A stretch of DNA of 64,000 bases from Paracoccus aminophilus JCM 7686 (GTDB taxonomy: Bacteria > Pseudomonadota > Alphaproteobacteria > Rhodobacterales > Rhodobacteraceae): the NCBI RefSeq assembly GCF_000444995.1, contig NC_022041.1, positions 1-64,000 of the forward strand. Reading direction: 5' to 3'. A program made the translations under genes and the position numbers. The notes beneath the pieces are model-generated. The model was not told the DNA's origin. It searched no databases and worked only from the letters and a program-made list of their open reading frames with translations. Shown here piece after piece: positions 54,275 through 62,839 of the stretch (positions are counted from its first letter, which is position 1; every line of letters starts with the position of its first letter).

Positions 54275-54876
54275 CCAATATCGTCTTCGACCTCGGTTTC
54301 GTGCTGATCGGCTGGCGGCCCGAACGCGCGTTCACCGCGCATTTCGACGATGCCGCGCAGATCTCGGACTGGATGGCGCGGGTGGATTTTCCGCGCTGGA
54401 ACCGTTTGCAGGATGGGGGCCGCAGCCTTGAGGCGGCGCTCGATCAGGTCCGCGCGGATCATGGCGAGGAAGATGCCGCGATCCTCGCCAGCTATATCCG
54501 CAATTTCGACGACACCATCACCGAGCCGGTGCCGGGAGCCTGGGAGCTTTTGGAAGAGCTTTCCGCCGCCGGGCATCCGCTTTACGCGATCACCAATTGG
54601 GGTGCCGACACCTGGCCCGCGGCGCTGGCGCGTTATCCGCGTCTGGCTTCGGTCTTTCGCGATATCGTGGTTTCGGGCGAGGTGAAGCTGCTCAAGCCCG
54701 AGCCCGAGATCTATCACCTGCTGTTGTCGCGCAACGGGCTTGAGGCCGGGGACTCGCTTTTCATTGACGATACCTTGGCCAATGTCGAAGGCGCGCGCGC
54801 GGTCGGGATGGATGCGATCCATTTCACCGATGCGCCCGCGCTGGCCCGCGAGCTGGGCGCACGCGGGCTTTATTGA
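54271..54876 (+). CDS. HAD superfamily hydrolase
   Basis: 201-residue haloacid-dehalogenase-like hydrolase. The first motif is altered: VFDLGFVLIGW has Asp then Leu-Gly where the usual nucleophile pair is D-x-D/G. YAITNWG (motif II), KPEPEIYHLLL (motif III Lys) and LFIDDTLANVEGA (motif IV) are present. It resembles 2-haloacid dehalogenase and phosphoglycolate phosphatase-type proteins. Translationally coupled to the RidA gene, so perhaps part of the same pathway. Confidence 0.83.
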   Translation: MTNIVFDLGFVLIGWRPERAFTAHFDDAAQISDWMARVDFPRWNRLQDGGRSLEAALDQVRADHGEEDAAILASYIRNFDDTITEPVPGAWELLEELSAAGHPLYAITNWGADTWPAALARYPRLASVFRDIVVSGEVKLLKPEPEIYHLLLSRNGLEAGDSLFIDDTLANVEGARAVGMDAIHFTDAPALARELGARGLY

Positions 54877-54883
54877 GCCGGGC

Positions 54884-55648
54884 TCAAGAGGGCCAGCGCG
54901 CTCGCAAGTCGCGCAAGGCCTTCAGCATCACTGCGATGTCGATGCCGACGGCGGTGAAATTCGTGCCAGCCGCGACGCTTTCTTCCAAAAGCGTCTCGTC
55001 CAGCGTGACGATCCCGGCGGGTTTGCCCGCGGCGCGGATGCGTTTGATCGCCTCGATGATCTTGGCGCGAACCTCGGGATGGGAGAGTTGGCCGGGTCGA
55101 CCCATGGTCGCGGACAGATCGGCGGGACCGACGAAGATGCCATCCACGCCCTCGACGGCGGCGATTTCCTCGATCCGCTCGACCGCATCCAGACTTTCGA
55201 TCTGGACGAGCACACAGATTTCCTGCGCGGCCCGGTTCAGATAATCCGGCACGCTGCCGTAGCGGCTGGCCCGCGCCAACCCGGCAACGCCGCGAAAGCC
55301 TGCCGGGGCATAGCGGGTCGCGGCGACGGCGCGCGCGGCCTCTTCGGCGTTTTCGACATAGGGGATCAGCAGCGATTGCGCGCCGATGTCGAGCAGGCGC
55401 TTGATCTCGACCGGATCATTCCAGCCCGGGCGCACCACCGGCTGAACCGGGTAGGGCGCCATTGCCTGCAGCATGGACTGGACCGCGCCGAGATCAATCG
55501 GCGCATGTTCGCAGTCGATCAGGATCCAGTCATAACCGCAGGTCGCCAACATCTCGGCATAGCCCCCGCCCGGAATCGAGCACCAAAGCCCGATCTGCTG
55601 ACGGCCCTCGGCCAGAGCTGCTTTGAAGCGGTTTTTCGGCAAATCCAT
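54884..55648 (-). CDS. HpcH/HpaI family aldolase
   Basis: 254-residue metal-dependent class II aldolase, type 4-hydroxy-2-oxoheptanedioate aldolase. WILIDCEHAPIDLGAVQSML, PVVRPGWNDPVEIKRLLDIGAQSLLIPYV and CVLVQIESLDAVERIEEIAAVEGVDGIFVGPADLS are diagnostic with the metal-binding Glu and Asp. It converges with the HAD gene, separated by seven bases. Whether it acts in the neighbouring pathway is unclear. Confidence 0.88.
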   Translation of the reverse strand: MDLPKNRFKAALAEGRQQIGLWCSIPGGGYAEMLATCGYDWILIDCEHAPIDLGAVQSMLQAMAPYPVQPVVRPGWNDPVEIKRLLDIGAQSLLIPYVENAEEAARAVAATRYAPAGFRGVAGLARASRYGSVPDYLNRAAQEICVLVQIESLDAVERIEEIAAVEGVDGIFVGPADLSATMGRPGQLSHPEVRAKIIEAIKRIRAAGKPAGIVTLDETLLEESVAAGTNFTAVGIDIAVMLKALRDLRARWPS

Positions 55649-55692
55649 GATCTTCCCCCCTGTGGCGCGCCGGTCTGGCGTCCGACCTTGTC

Positions 55693-56133
55693 TCAGCCCA
55701 CGACCAAAGTGGCAAGGCGGCGGAGCGCCAGCTGATAGCCCTCGACCCCGAGCCCCGCGATCACGCCATCGGCGCGATGGCTGATATAGGAGTGGTGGCG
55801 GAAGGACTCGCGCTTGTGGATGTTCGAGATATGCACCTCGATCACCGGATCCTCATAGATATTGAGCGCATCGAGGATCGCGACCGAGGTATGGCTGTAA
55901 GCGCCCGGGTTGATGATGATCCCGGCGGTGGTGCCGCGCGCCTCGTGGATGCGGTCAATGATCGCGCCCTCATGGTTCGACTGGAAATCCGCGATTCCGA
56001 GCCCAAGCTCTTGGCCCAACTGGGTGCAGGCGGCGATGACATCGGCCAGAGTGTCACGGCCATAGATTTCCGGCTGGCGCTTGCCCAGCAGGTTGAGATT
56101 GGGACCGTTGATGATGAGAATGGTCGGGGTCAT
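55693..56133 (-). CDS. aroQ: 3-dehydroquinate dehydratase, type II
   Basis: 146-residue dodecameric type II dehydroquinase of the shikimate pathway. [21 protein letters not shown] (active Tyr), [33 protein letters not shown] and [20 protein letters not shown] are all present. The start at 56133 matches the family; an ATG at 56193 would add a non-family extension. Confidence 0.95.
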   Translation of the reverse strand: MTPTILIINGPNLNLLGKRQPEIYGRDTLADVIAACTQLGQELGLGIADFQSNHEGAIIDRIHEARGTTAGIIINPGAYSHTSVAILDALNIYEDPVIEVHISNIHKRESFRHHSYISHRADGVIAGLGVEGYQLALRRLATLVVG

Positions 56134-56373
56134 GCGGCACTCGTGGCTGAGGGTTTGCCCCGGATTACCATATTGCCGCGCGCTTCTCGACATCTTCCTG
56201 AGCGGGCTTTCTCAAGGGGGCAAGCGCGGGAAGCAGCCGATGGCCGGGCCAAAGCGAAACCCGCGCTTGCCCGGCGCGCTTATATCAGGGATTGGCGTCG
56301 GCCAGATATGGCCGGAAGATGAGGCCAGAACATGATGCCGGGTCCGAGCCCAGGTCCGAGGAGGAGAACCAAG

Positions 56374-58059
56374 ATGCGTCACCTGCCGCTTTTGCTGGCC
56401 GCGTTGATCGCGGCAAGCCCGGCGCTTGCCGAAGACCGGGGCGTTGTGATCACCAACACCCGCTACGAAAACGCGCCGCAGCTTGCGGAGGGGGACGGCA
56501 CCGAGGCCGCCGCCGCGATGCGGGAGGCGGGGTTTCGCACGGTCTCGGGCAAGGATCTGATCATCGGCGATGTCCGTCAGGCGATCTCGGATCTGCTGCG
56601 CCCGGACGATCGGCCGGGGGCGCGGCTGGTGCTGCTGAACGGGCGTTTCCTGCACAATGCGCGCGACAGCTGGTTCATGGGCGCGGATGCGCAAAAGCCC
56701 GATGTGGTCGGCGCGGGGTCGCAGGGGGTCGCGCTGTCAACGCTGGTCGATCTTCTGCGCGATGCCGATCCCGGCGCGATCTTGCTGCTGGGCTCGGACG
56801 ATCAGGCGATGGATCACGCGGCGGGGCTGGAAAATGGCATTGGTACGCTGACCGCGCCCGAGGGCGTGGTGGTGATTTCCGGCCCGGCCGCAGCCACGGC
56901 AAAGGCCGCCGAGGCTTTGCTGAAACCCGGCACCTCGGTCGGCGATGTGCTTAAGGCGGATCCCAGCCTCAGCATGGTCGAAGGCGGCGACGCCGCGCTT
57001 GTGCTGGTCGAAGCGGTTGCGACAGATCGCGGCGCGAATGCCGTGGCCGAGGGCAATCCGACCGAAAGCGACCGCGATCTCTGGGCGAAATCCGCCGCGA
57101 CCGACACGGCCGAGGCGTATCAGGCCTATCTGAGCGCCTATCCGAACGGGCTTTATTCGGCCGCTGCCAGCGAGCGTTTGGGCAAGCTCGGCGGCGTGCC
57201 GAAAAGCGACCGCGATCTTTGGGCAGAGGCGGCGGCGATCAATACCGCTGCGGCCTATGAGAGCTATCTGGCGCAATATCCGACCGGCGAGTTCTCCGAG
57301 GCGGCCCGCAAGCGCCAACTCGAATTCCGGCTGGCCGAAGAGCAGGCGCGCACGCCGGCTCCTGCTCCGGTTCCTGCGCCTGCTCCGGTCCAAGTGCCGC
57401 GGCGGCGCGAGCCCGAGATCCAGACCCCGCGACAGCAGGCAGTCCCCGGTCAGGCGATCGAGAATCGGCTGGGCCTGTCGCGCAATGATCGCGCGGCGGT
57501 GCAGCGTCGGCTGAATGCTTTGGGATATTCGACCGGCGGCACCGATGGCGTCTTCGGCACCCGTTCGCGCTCGGCGATTCGCGGCTGGCAGCAGCAGAAT
57601 GGGTTCCCGGTTACCGGCTATCTGACCGCGAATCAGCTCTCGGTCATGCGCAGCCAGGTCGAATCGATCGCGCCGAGCGCCGAGCAGCAGGATCGCGATT
57701 ACTGGCAGCGCACCGGGGCGAAGGGCGGGGCGGCCAATCTGCGCGCCTATCTCGATCGCTATCCGAACGGGATCTATGCTCAGACCGCGCGCAACCGGCT
57801 CTCGCAGCTGACGGGCTCGGGCTATTCCTCGGGGCGTGAAGCGGAGGTCTGGGCCGAGGTGCGCCGCGTCGATTCGGTTCAGGCCTATAACTACTATCTG
57901 CAGAACTTTCCGCGCGGCGAACATGCCAAGCAAGCACGTCAGCGCCGCGATCGCTTGATCCGGCAGGGCAACCCCGGTGTGGGCCTTGGTGGAAATGGGC
58001 TGGGCGGAAACGGTTTGGGGATCTCTCCCGAAGCCATTATCCGCGAGCTGATCAAATAA
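56374..58059 (+). CDS. Secreted peptidoglycan-binding repeat protein with caspase-like N-terminal domain
   Basis: 561 residues. Signal peptide to about residue 19. Residues 20-215 resemble a C14 caspase/metacaspase fold (GVVITNTRYENAPQLAEGDG...AAAMREAGFRTV) but lack the catalytic His-Gly and Cys motifs, so it looks inactive. Four repeats of about 41 residues follow (about 232, 278, 438, 489), with consensus D-x2-W then Y-x2-YL-x2-YP-x-G. A Pro/Ala linker and a PG-binding domain (366-425) separate repeats two and three. A Gly/Asn-rich tail ends it. Function unknown; envelope location likely. Confidence 0.78.
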   Translation: MRHLPLLLAALIAASPALAEDRGVVITNTRYENAPQLAEGDGTEAAAAMREAGFRTVSGKDLIIGDVRQAISDLLRPDDRPGARLVLLNGRFLHNARDSWFMGADAQKPDVVGAGSQGVALSTLVDLLRDADPGAILLLGSDDQAMDHAAGLENGIGTLTAPEGVVVISGPAAATAKAAEALLKPGTSVGDVLKADPSLSMVEGGDAALVLVEAVATDRGANAVAEGNPTESDRDLWAKSAATDTAEAYQAYLSAYPNGLYSAAASERLGKLGGVPKSDRDLWAEAAAINTAAAYESYLAQYPTGEFSEAARKRQLEFRLAEEQARTPAPAPVPAPAPVQVPRRREPEIQTPRQQAVPGQAIENRLGLSRNDRAAVQRRLNALGYSTGGTDGVFGTRSRSAIRGWQQQNGFPVTGYLTANQLSVMRSQVESIAPSAEQQDRDYWQRTGAKGGAANLRAYLDRYPNGIYAQTARNRLSQLTGSGYSSGREAEVWAEVRRVDSVQAYNYYLQNFPRGEHAKQARQRRDRLIRQGNPGVGLGGNGLGGNGLGISPEAIIRELIK

Positions 58060-58166
58060 GGCGCGGGTTGGATTTCCCTTGGGCCCCTGCGGCGCTGATC
58101 GCGCGGGGGCCCGAGGGCACAGCCGGATCGGAGCGAATCGGGCAGGGCTGCGGTCAGGGCGTAGCA

Positions 58167-58200
58167 AAAGAAAACGCCCGCAGCCAAAAGGCGCGGGCGT
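58167..58200 (-). terminator. Terminator of rpmJ
   Basis: On the minus strand ACGCCCGC and GCGGGCGT pair around an inner GCC-AAAA-GGC-type stem with one bulge (58174-58200). This is followed by TTTTCTTTT (58174-58166). It lies 39 bases after the rpmJ stop. Confidence 0.88.
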
Positions 58201-58238
58201 CGTTTCTGTCTGGTCTTGGTCCCTGTCGGGACCTGTCA

Positions 58239-58364
58239 TCAACCCTGACGCGCTTTGAAGCGACGGTTGGTTTTGTTGATAACGTAGATCCGGCCCTTGC
58301 GGCGCACGACCTGGCAATCACGATGCCGGGTCTTGAGCGAGCGGAGCGAATTGCGAACCTTCAT
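58239..58364 (-). CDS. rpmJ: 50S ribosomal protein L36
   Basis: 41-residue protein. [45 protein letters not shown] composition and order identify L36 of the alpha-proteobacterial form, which keeps only part of the zinc-binding residues. GAGAAGACC-type sequence precedes the ATG. It lies 80 bases after the tRNA-Val gene and is separated from it by a terminator-like hairpin. Confidence 0.93.
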   Translation of the reverse strand: MKVRNSLRSLKTRHRDCQVVRRKGRIYVINKTNRRFKARQG

Positions 58365-58413
58365 CGGTCTTCTCCTTTTCGCGGCGCATCGCAGCGCCTG
58401 GTTGAAACGAAAT

Positions 58414-58434
58414 GCCCCCGGAAAGCCCGGGGGC
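58414..58434 (-). terminator. Terminator-like hairpin after tRNA-Val
   Basis: On the minus strand GCCCCCGG pairs with CCGGGGGC (eight bases, five-base loop), ten bases past the tRNA 3' end, followed by a mildly T-rich stretch. Confidence 0.65.
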
Positions 58435-58444
58435 GTGAATAGAA

Positions 58445-58519
58445 TGGTGGGCGATACTGGGATCGAACCAGTGACCACTACGATGTCAACGTAGTGCTCT
58501 ACCGCTGAGCTAACCGCCC
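58445..58519 (-). tRNA. tRNA-Val (anticodon GAC)
   Basis: A 75-base cloverleaf on the minus strand with encoded CCA. The acceptor pairs GGGCGGT with ATCGCCC. The D stem is GCTC/GAGC. The anticodon stem CTACG/CGTAG holds loop TTGACAT with GAC. The T arm is ACTGG-TTCGATC-CCAGT. It reads Val codons GUC and GUU. Confidence 0.97.
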
Positions 58520-58656
58520 CACCTTGTGGCTGGCGTCCCTTTCGGGTGCCGAACCGCTTCGGTGAGAGGTCTATATAAGCAGGTTTCAGAGGTTTCAAGA
58601 GCCTTCCGTTATCGTTTATACACGAAAATGCAGCAAACTGGCGCGGACCTTTCTGA

Positions 58657-59520
58657 ATGACCTCCGACGACCCTGTCTTCGATCTGATGCGCCCGGCGGT
58701 TTGGCGCAGCGGCGTGATCTTCGCCTCTCCCCATTCGGGACGCTGCTATCCCCAGTGGTTTCAGGAAGAAACGCGGCTTTCCGAGGTTCATCTGCGCTCG
58801 TCCGAAGATGCCTTTGTCGACCGGCTGATTGCCCCTGCCGCCGATCATGGCGCGGTCGTTCTGACCTCGCGCATTCCGCGCGCTTTGGTCGATCTGAACC
58901 GCGCGGCGGATGATTTCGACCCGCTGGTGGTCGAGGGAATCGGTCCGGGCAAGCTCAATCCGCGAATCATGGCGGGGTTAGGCGTGATTCCCCGAGTCGT
59001 CTCGCAGGGCAGGGCGATCTATACCCGCCCGATGCCGCGCGCCGAGGCCGAGCGGCGAATCGAGCAGTTCTGGCGGCCCTATCACCGCAAGCTCTCGGGA
59101 CTGATCGCCGAGGCCTGCGAGAAATTCGGCGGCGCGATCCTGATCGACGCCCATTCCATGCCCCGCGATGCCTTGGCTCATTTGCCCGCGCCGCGTCCCG
59201 ATATCGTGCTGGGCGACCGCAATGGCGGCTCGGCGGCGGGGCGGATTTCGGATGCGGTGGCGCAGGCTGCGGCCGAGGTCGGGTTCCGACTGCGGCGCAA
59301 CTCGCCCTTTTCCGGTGCCTATATCACGGCGGCCTATGGGCGGCCGGTGCAGAATATCCATGTGGTCCAGATTGAGCTCGACCGCTCGCTTTATATGGAT
59401 GAGCGCCTGATTCAGCCGCGCCCCGATTTCGACCTCTTCGCCGCGCAGTTTTCGCGGCTGGTGGCCCGTCTTGCGCAGCTGCCGCCCGACGCAGACCGAT
59501 TGCCCTTGGCCGCCGAGTAA
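58657..59520 (+). CDS. N-formylglutamate amidohydrolase
   Basis: 287-residue zinc hydrolase giving glutamate and formate, the last step of one histidine-degradation route. [12 protein letters not shown] carries metal ligands. [19 protein letters not shown] and ILIDAHSMP, with a third ligand near [14 protein letters not shown] and [13 protein letters not shown], match the family. No hut genes lie beside it, so it may act as a general deformylase of N-formyl amino acids. Upstream is tRNA-Val on the other strand. Confidence 0.92.
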   Translation: MTSDDPVFDLMRPAVWRSGVIFASPHSGRCYPQWFQEETRLSEVHLRSSEDAFVDRLIAPAADHGAVVLTSRIPRALVDLNRAADDFDPLVVEGIGPGKLNPRIMAGLGVIPRVVSQGRAIYTRPMPRAEAERRIEQFWRPYHRKLSGLIAEACEKFGGAILIDAHSMPRDALAHLPAPRPDIVLGDRNGGSAAGRISDAVAQAAAEVGFRLRRNSPFSGAYITAAYGRPVQNIHVVQIELDRSLYMDERLIQPRPDFDLFAAQFSRLVARLAQLPPDADRLPLAAE

Positions 59521-59556
59521 GCAAATACTGAGACATAACGAGCAACAAGGATTCCC

Positions 59557-60447
59557 ATGCCGCCCGAAATCGCTGAACTTCTCACCCGGAACCTGACGAT
59601 CATCATCCTTGCGGTGGTGGTGCTCATCGTCATCGGCCGTGCCGTCCGCATCGTGCCGCAGTCCGAAAAATTCGTGATCGAGCGTTTTGGCCGGCTGCAC
59701 GCGGTGCTGGGGCCGGGGATCAACTTCATCGTGCCCTTCCTTGATCGGGTGGCGCATAGGATCTCGGTGCTTGAGCGCCAGCTGCCCTCGACCAATCAGG
59801 ATGCGATCACCAAGGACAACGTGCTGGTGCAGGTCGAGACCTCGGTCTTTTACCGCATCACCGAGCCGGAAAAGACCGTCTACCGGATCCGCGACATTGA
59901 TGCGGCGATCTCGACCACGGTTGCGGGCATCGTGCGCTCGGAAATCGGCACGATGGAGCTGGATCAGGTCCAGTCCAATCGCGCCCAGCTGATCGACCGG
60001 ATCCGCGACAGTCTGGCGAATACCGTTGATGACTGGGGCATCGAGGTCACCCGGGCCGAGATTCTCGACGTCAATCTCGACCAGGCGACCCGCGCCGCCA
60101 TGCTGCAACAGCTCAATGCCGAGCGTGCGCGGCGCGCGCAGGTGACCGAGGCCGAGGGCAAGCGTCGCGCGACCGAGCTTGCTGCCGATGGTGAGCTTTA
60201 CGCCGCCGAGCAAGTCGCCAAGGCGCGCCGGATTCTCGCCGAGGCGGAAGCCTTTGCGACCTCGACCCTCGCCGCCGCGATCCGTGATGGCGGGCTCGAG
60301 GCCGCGCAATATCAGGTGGCGATGAAGCAGGTCGAGGTTCTGGGCGAGGTCGGCAAAGGCGCGGGCAAGCAGACCGTGCTCATTCCGGCCTCGGCGCTGG
60401 AGGCCTTTGGCAATGCCTTCAACCTGCTCAAGGGCGCGGGGAAATGA
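59557..60447 (+). CDS. SPFH (stomatin/prohibitin) family membrane protein, QmcA-like
   Basis: 296 residues. One N-terminal membrane segment (IIILAVVVLIVIG) is followed by an SPFH domain (VPQSEKFVIERFGRLHAVLGPGINFIVPF, VETSVFYRITEPEKTVYRI) and a coiled-coil Ala-rich C-terminus (ERARRAQVTEAEGKRRATELAADGE). It overlaps the NfeD-type gene; such pairs form membrane microdomain scaffolds. It may interact with proteases such as FtsH in other species. Confidence 0.92.
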   Translation: MPPEIAELLTRNLTIIILAVVVLIVIGRAVRIVPQSEKFVIERFGRLHAVLGPGINFIVPFLDRVAHRISVLERQLPSTNQDAITKDNVLVQVETSVFYRITEPEKTVYRIRDIDAAISTTVAGIVRSEIGTMELDQVQSNRAQLIDRIRDSLANTVDDWGIEVTRAEILDVNLDQATRAAMLQQLNAERARRAQVTEAEGKRRATELAADGELYAAEQVAKARRILAEAEAFATSTLAAAIRDGGLEAAQYQVAMKQVEVLGEVGKGAGKQTVLIPASALEAFGNAFNLLKGAGK

Positions 60448-60722
60448 GCGCGCTCAACGGCTGGTATTGGCTGATCGCCGCGCTGCTGATGGCGCTGGTC
60501 GAGGTGCTTTTGCCGGTCTGGTTGTTTCTGGGCCTCGCCATCGCCACGGCGGTGATGGGGCTTTTGCTGCTCGCGGGGCTTTGGGGCGGCTCGTTTGGCT
60601 GGGCTCTGGTCGTGACCGGCGTGCTCTCGGGCGTGATCTGGGTGCTGTTGCGCCGCGCCATGGGGGTGCAGCACGGTCAGGTGAAGATCTGGCACGACGA
60701 TATCAACGACAACCATCCCTGA
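60444..60722 (+). CDS. NfeD-like membrane protein, short form
   Basis: 92 residues, with three hydrophobic segments (WYWLIAALLMALVEVLLPVWLFLGLAIATAV and others) and only a short soluble tail. It lacks the OB-fold domain of longer NfeD proteins. Coupled to the SPFH gene by ATGA. It is the usual partner of QmcA-like proteins. Confidence 0.87.
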   Translation: MSALNGWYWLIAALLMALVEVLLPVWLFLGLAIATAVMGLLLLAGLWGGSFGWALVVTGVLSGVIWVLLRRAMGVQHGQVKIWHDDINDNHP

Positions 60723-60723
60723 G

Positions 60724-61179
60724 ATGACGCAGGACCAAGCCGCAGGGGCGCCCGAGACGGCGCCCTGTCACAGCGCAAGCTTTCATGGCGCGAAGCTTTT
60801 GCTGATCCATGACGGCGCGCTTCTGACGGCGCTGCGCGACAATTTTCCTCATATTCCCTTCCCGCATCACTGGGACCTGCCCGGAGGCGGGCGCGAGGGC
60901 GGTGAAAGCCCGGTCGCCTGCGCCCGGCGCGAGCTTTTCGAGGAGTTCGGGCTGGATCTCGCCCCCGCGCGAATGACCGGGCGCAGCTATCCTGCGGTCG
61001 GCGCGCCGGGGCAGGTCTCGTGGTTTTTCCGAGGCGAGATCACGGCGGCCGAAATCGCGGCGATCCGCTTTGGCGAGGAAGGCGAATGCTGGCAGATGAT
61101 GCCCATCGCCGATTATCTCGCCCATCCCAAGGCGGTGCCGCATTTCAAGACGCGGGTGCGCGACGCGCTTGGCCTTTAG
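60724..61179 (+). CDS. NUDIX hydrolase
   Basis: 151 residues with the NUDIX box GGGREGGESPVACARRELFEEFGL (G-x5-E-x7-R-E-U-x-E-E-x-G-U). The substrate is probably a nucleoside diphosphate linked to another moiety but cannot be told. It starts one base after the NfeD gene stop and overlaps the convergent membrane-protein gene by four bases. Confidence 0.88.
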   Translation: MTQDQAAGAPETAPCHSASFHGAKLLLIHDGALLTALRDNFPHIPFPHHWDLPGGGREGGESPVACARRELFEEFGLDLAPARMTGRSYPAVGAPGQVSWFFRGEITAAEIAAIRFGEEGECWQMMPIADYLAHPKAVPHFKTRVRDALGL

Positions 61180-61925
61180 GCGCTTTGCGCGGCCACCTGC
61201 CGCACCAAGGGTTGCAACGCCTGTCCCTTGACCGCCCAACTGGTCGCGAAGGCGACACAGGCGACGACCTCCAGCCAGAACACGGCGCGGAACCGCGCGG
61301 CGCTTTCGCTGAAGCCAAAGAGGCTTAACGCGGCAATCGCAAGAATGCAGGCCAGAATGACCCAGCCGCACAGGCCGTAGATGCGGTTCGCGGCGCATTT
61401 GAGCGGGTCGTCCAAGCCGCCGCGCCGGAAGTTCACCAGACAATAGGTCGCGAGCGCGCCGAAAAAGAGCAAAGCGCCAAGGAAGTGCAGCCGACCGACC
61501 CAAACCGGGTCGAAAAAGGTCTGCAGCAGGGTCGGCTCGAAGACCGGGGCCACGGCCTCTCCGCCGGGCGGCGCGGTCTTGGCGCTGGGGGCCATTGGGG
61601 CAAAGGCCACGATCAGCGCGCCAAGCGACGCGGCGCGCGAGACCATCTTGTCGGACAGGATTTCGCCCGCATCGGGCTTGTAGCCCTCATAATTCCACAA
61701 AAAGACCGCCTGCGCGCAGAGGATGCCGACGAAAAGCTCGCGCAGGGGGGAATAGAAATAGGCCGAGATGCTGGCCAGCGCCCATTGTCGGTCGAAGAGC
61801 CCGTAAAGGATCAGCACGGCGGGCAGGACATAACCCAGAAGGCCAAGCGCCCGACGGACCGCGAGGAAGGACAAGACGAGATCGTTCTCGGCCTTCTGAT
61901 CCGCGCCGCTTGCGTGGTCGGACAT
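61176..61925 (-). CDS. Multi-pass membrane protein of unknown function
   Basis: 249 residues, about six hydrophobic segments. Early residues (LGLLGYVLPAVLILYGLF) and a middle extracytoplasmic or cytoplasmic stretch rich in Ala/Pro (about 115-135) precede FFGALATYCLVNF and further helices. I do not recognise a motif for function. It ends four bases inside the NUDIX gene. Confidence 0.65.
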   Translation of the reverse strand: MSDHASGADQKAENDLVLSFLAVRRALGLLGYVLPAVLILYGLFDRQWALASISAYFYSPLRELFVGILCAQAVFLWNYEGYKPDAGEILSDKMVSRAASLGALIVAFAPMAPSAKTAPPGGEAVAPVFEPTLLQTFFDPVWVGRLHFLGALLFFGALATYCLVNFRRGGLDDPLKCAANRIYGLCGWVILACILAIAALSLFGFSESAARFRAVFWLEVVACVAFATSWAVKGQALQPLVRQVAAQSA

Positions 61926-61982
61926 GCCACCGCTCCCTTGTTACAGGGTCACGGTGGCACATATGCCCGTTATGTCAACGTT

Positions 61983-62681
61983 TCAGCGTGCGGCGGCGCG
62001 GATTTCCGCGACAATCGCCTCGGCGGCCGCGCGCGGATCGGCGGCTTGCCAGATCGGGCGGCCGACGACGAGATGGTCCGCGCCAGCGGCAATCGCCGAA
62101 GCGGGGGTCTCGATCCGCTTTTGGTCGCCCGCAGCCGTGCCCGCCGGACGCACGCCGGGCGTCACGATCAGCTTGCCGGCTGCTTGGGGCAAGGCGCGGA
62201 TCAGCGCGGCCTCGCGCGGGCTGGCGATCACGCCATCGGCCCCGGCTTCCAGCGCGCGGGCGGCGCGGGTCGTGGTGATTTCGGCCAGATCGCCCGGCAC
62301 GATCAGCCCGGCATCCAGATCGGCGCGGTCGAGCGAGGTCAGGATGGTCACGGCGAGGATTTTCAGATCCTTGCCTTTCGCCCCTTCCTTGGCCGCGCGC
62401 ACGACATGGGGGTCGCCATGCACAGTCAGGAAATCGAGATCATATTGCGCGATTCCGCGCACCGCCGCCTCGACCGTGGCGCCGATGTCGAAGAATTTCA
62501 TGTCGAGGAAGATGCGCTTGCCATGTTCCTGCTTCAGCTCGTTGGCGAGCGCGAGCCCGCCTCCGGTCAGCATCCCCAGCCCGATTTTGTAGAAGCTGAC
62601 AGCATCACCAAGCTTTTCGGCAAGCTCGAGTCCCACCAGTGCATTCGGCACGTCAAGCGCCACGATCAGACGATCGTCCAT
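61983..62681 (-). CDS. pyrF: Orotidine-5'-phosphate decarboxylase
   Basis: 232-residue TIM-barrel enzyme making UMP. LIVALDVPNALVGLELAEKL and the catalytic FLDMKFFDIGATVEAAVRG (Lys and Asp pair) identify it. VTPGVRPAGTAAGDQKRIETPASAIAAGADHLVVGRPI closes the barrel. The start at 62681 (MDDRLIVA) was chosen; the frame to 62813 is an unlikely extension through the clpB promoter region. Confidence 0.95.
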   Translation of the reverse strand: MDDRLIVALDVPNALVGLELAEKLGDAVSFYKIGLGMLTGGGLALANELKQEHGKRIFLDMKFFDIGATVEAAVRGIAQYDLDFLTVHGDPHVVRAAKEGAKGKDLKILAVTILTSLDRADLDAGLIVPGDLAEITTTRAARALEAGADGVIASPREAALIRALPQAAGKLIVTPGVRPAGTAAGDQKRIETPASAIAAGADHLVVGRPIWQAADPRAAAEAIVAEIRAAAR

Positions 62682-62736
62682 CCTAAAATCCCCGCAATTC
62701 CAGCAAACGGCCTGCTTATAAGGGGGAACCGAAGCC

Positions 62737-62765
62737 CTTGAAAGGCCGTTCTGTTCTGCCCATCT
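62737..62765 (+). promoter_or_regulatory. Sigma-32 (RpoH) heat-shock promoter of clpB
   Basis: CTTGAAA at 62737-62743 and CCCATCT at 62759-62765 are separated by 15 bases and match the RpoH -35 and -10 boxes (CTTGAAA, CCCATnT). The start of clpB is 75 bases downstream. Confidence 0.92.
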
Positions 62766-62839
62766 GAAGGTCAAGGCCCGACCGGGACCGTGCCTCTTGA
62801 AGGGCGGTCTCAAGCGGGTGCCAGGAAAGGGAAATTTTC

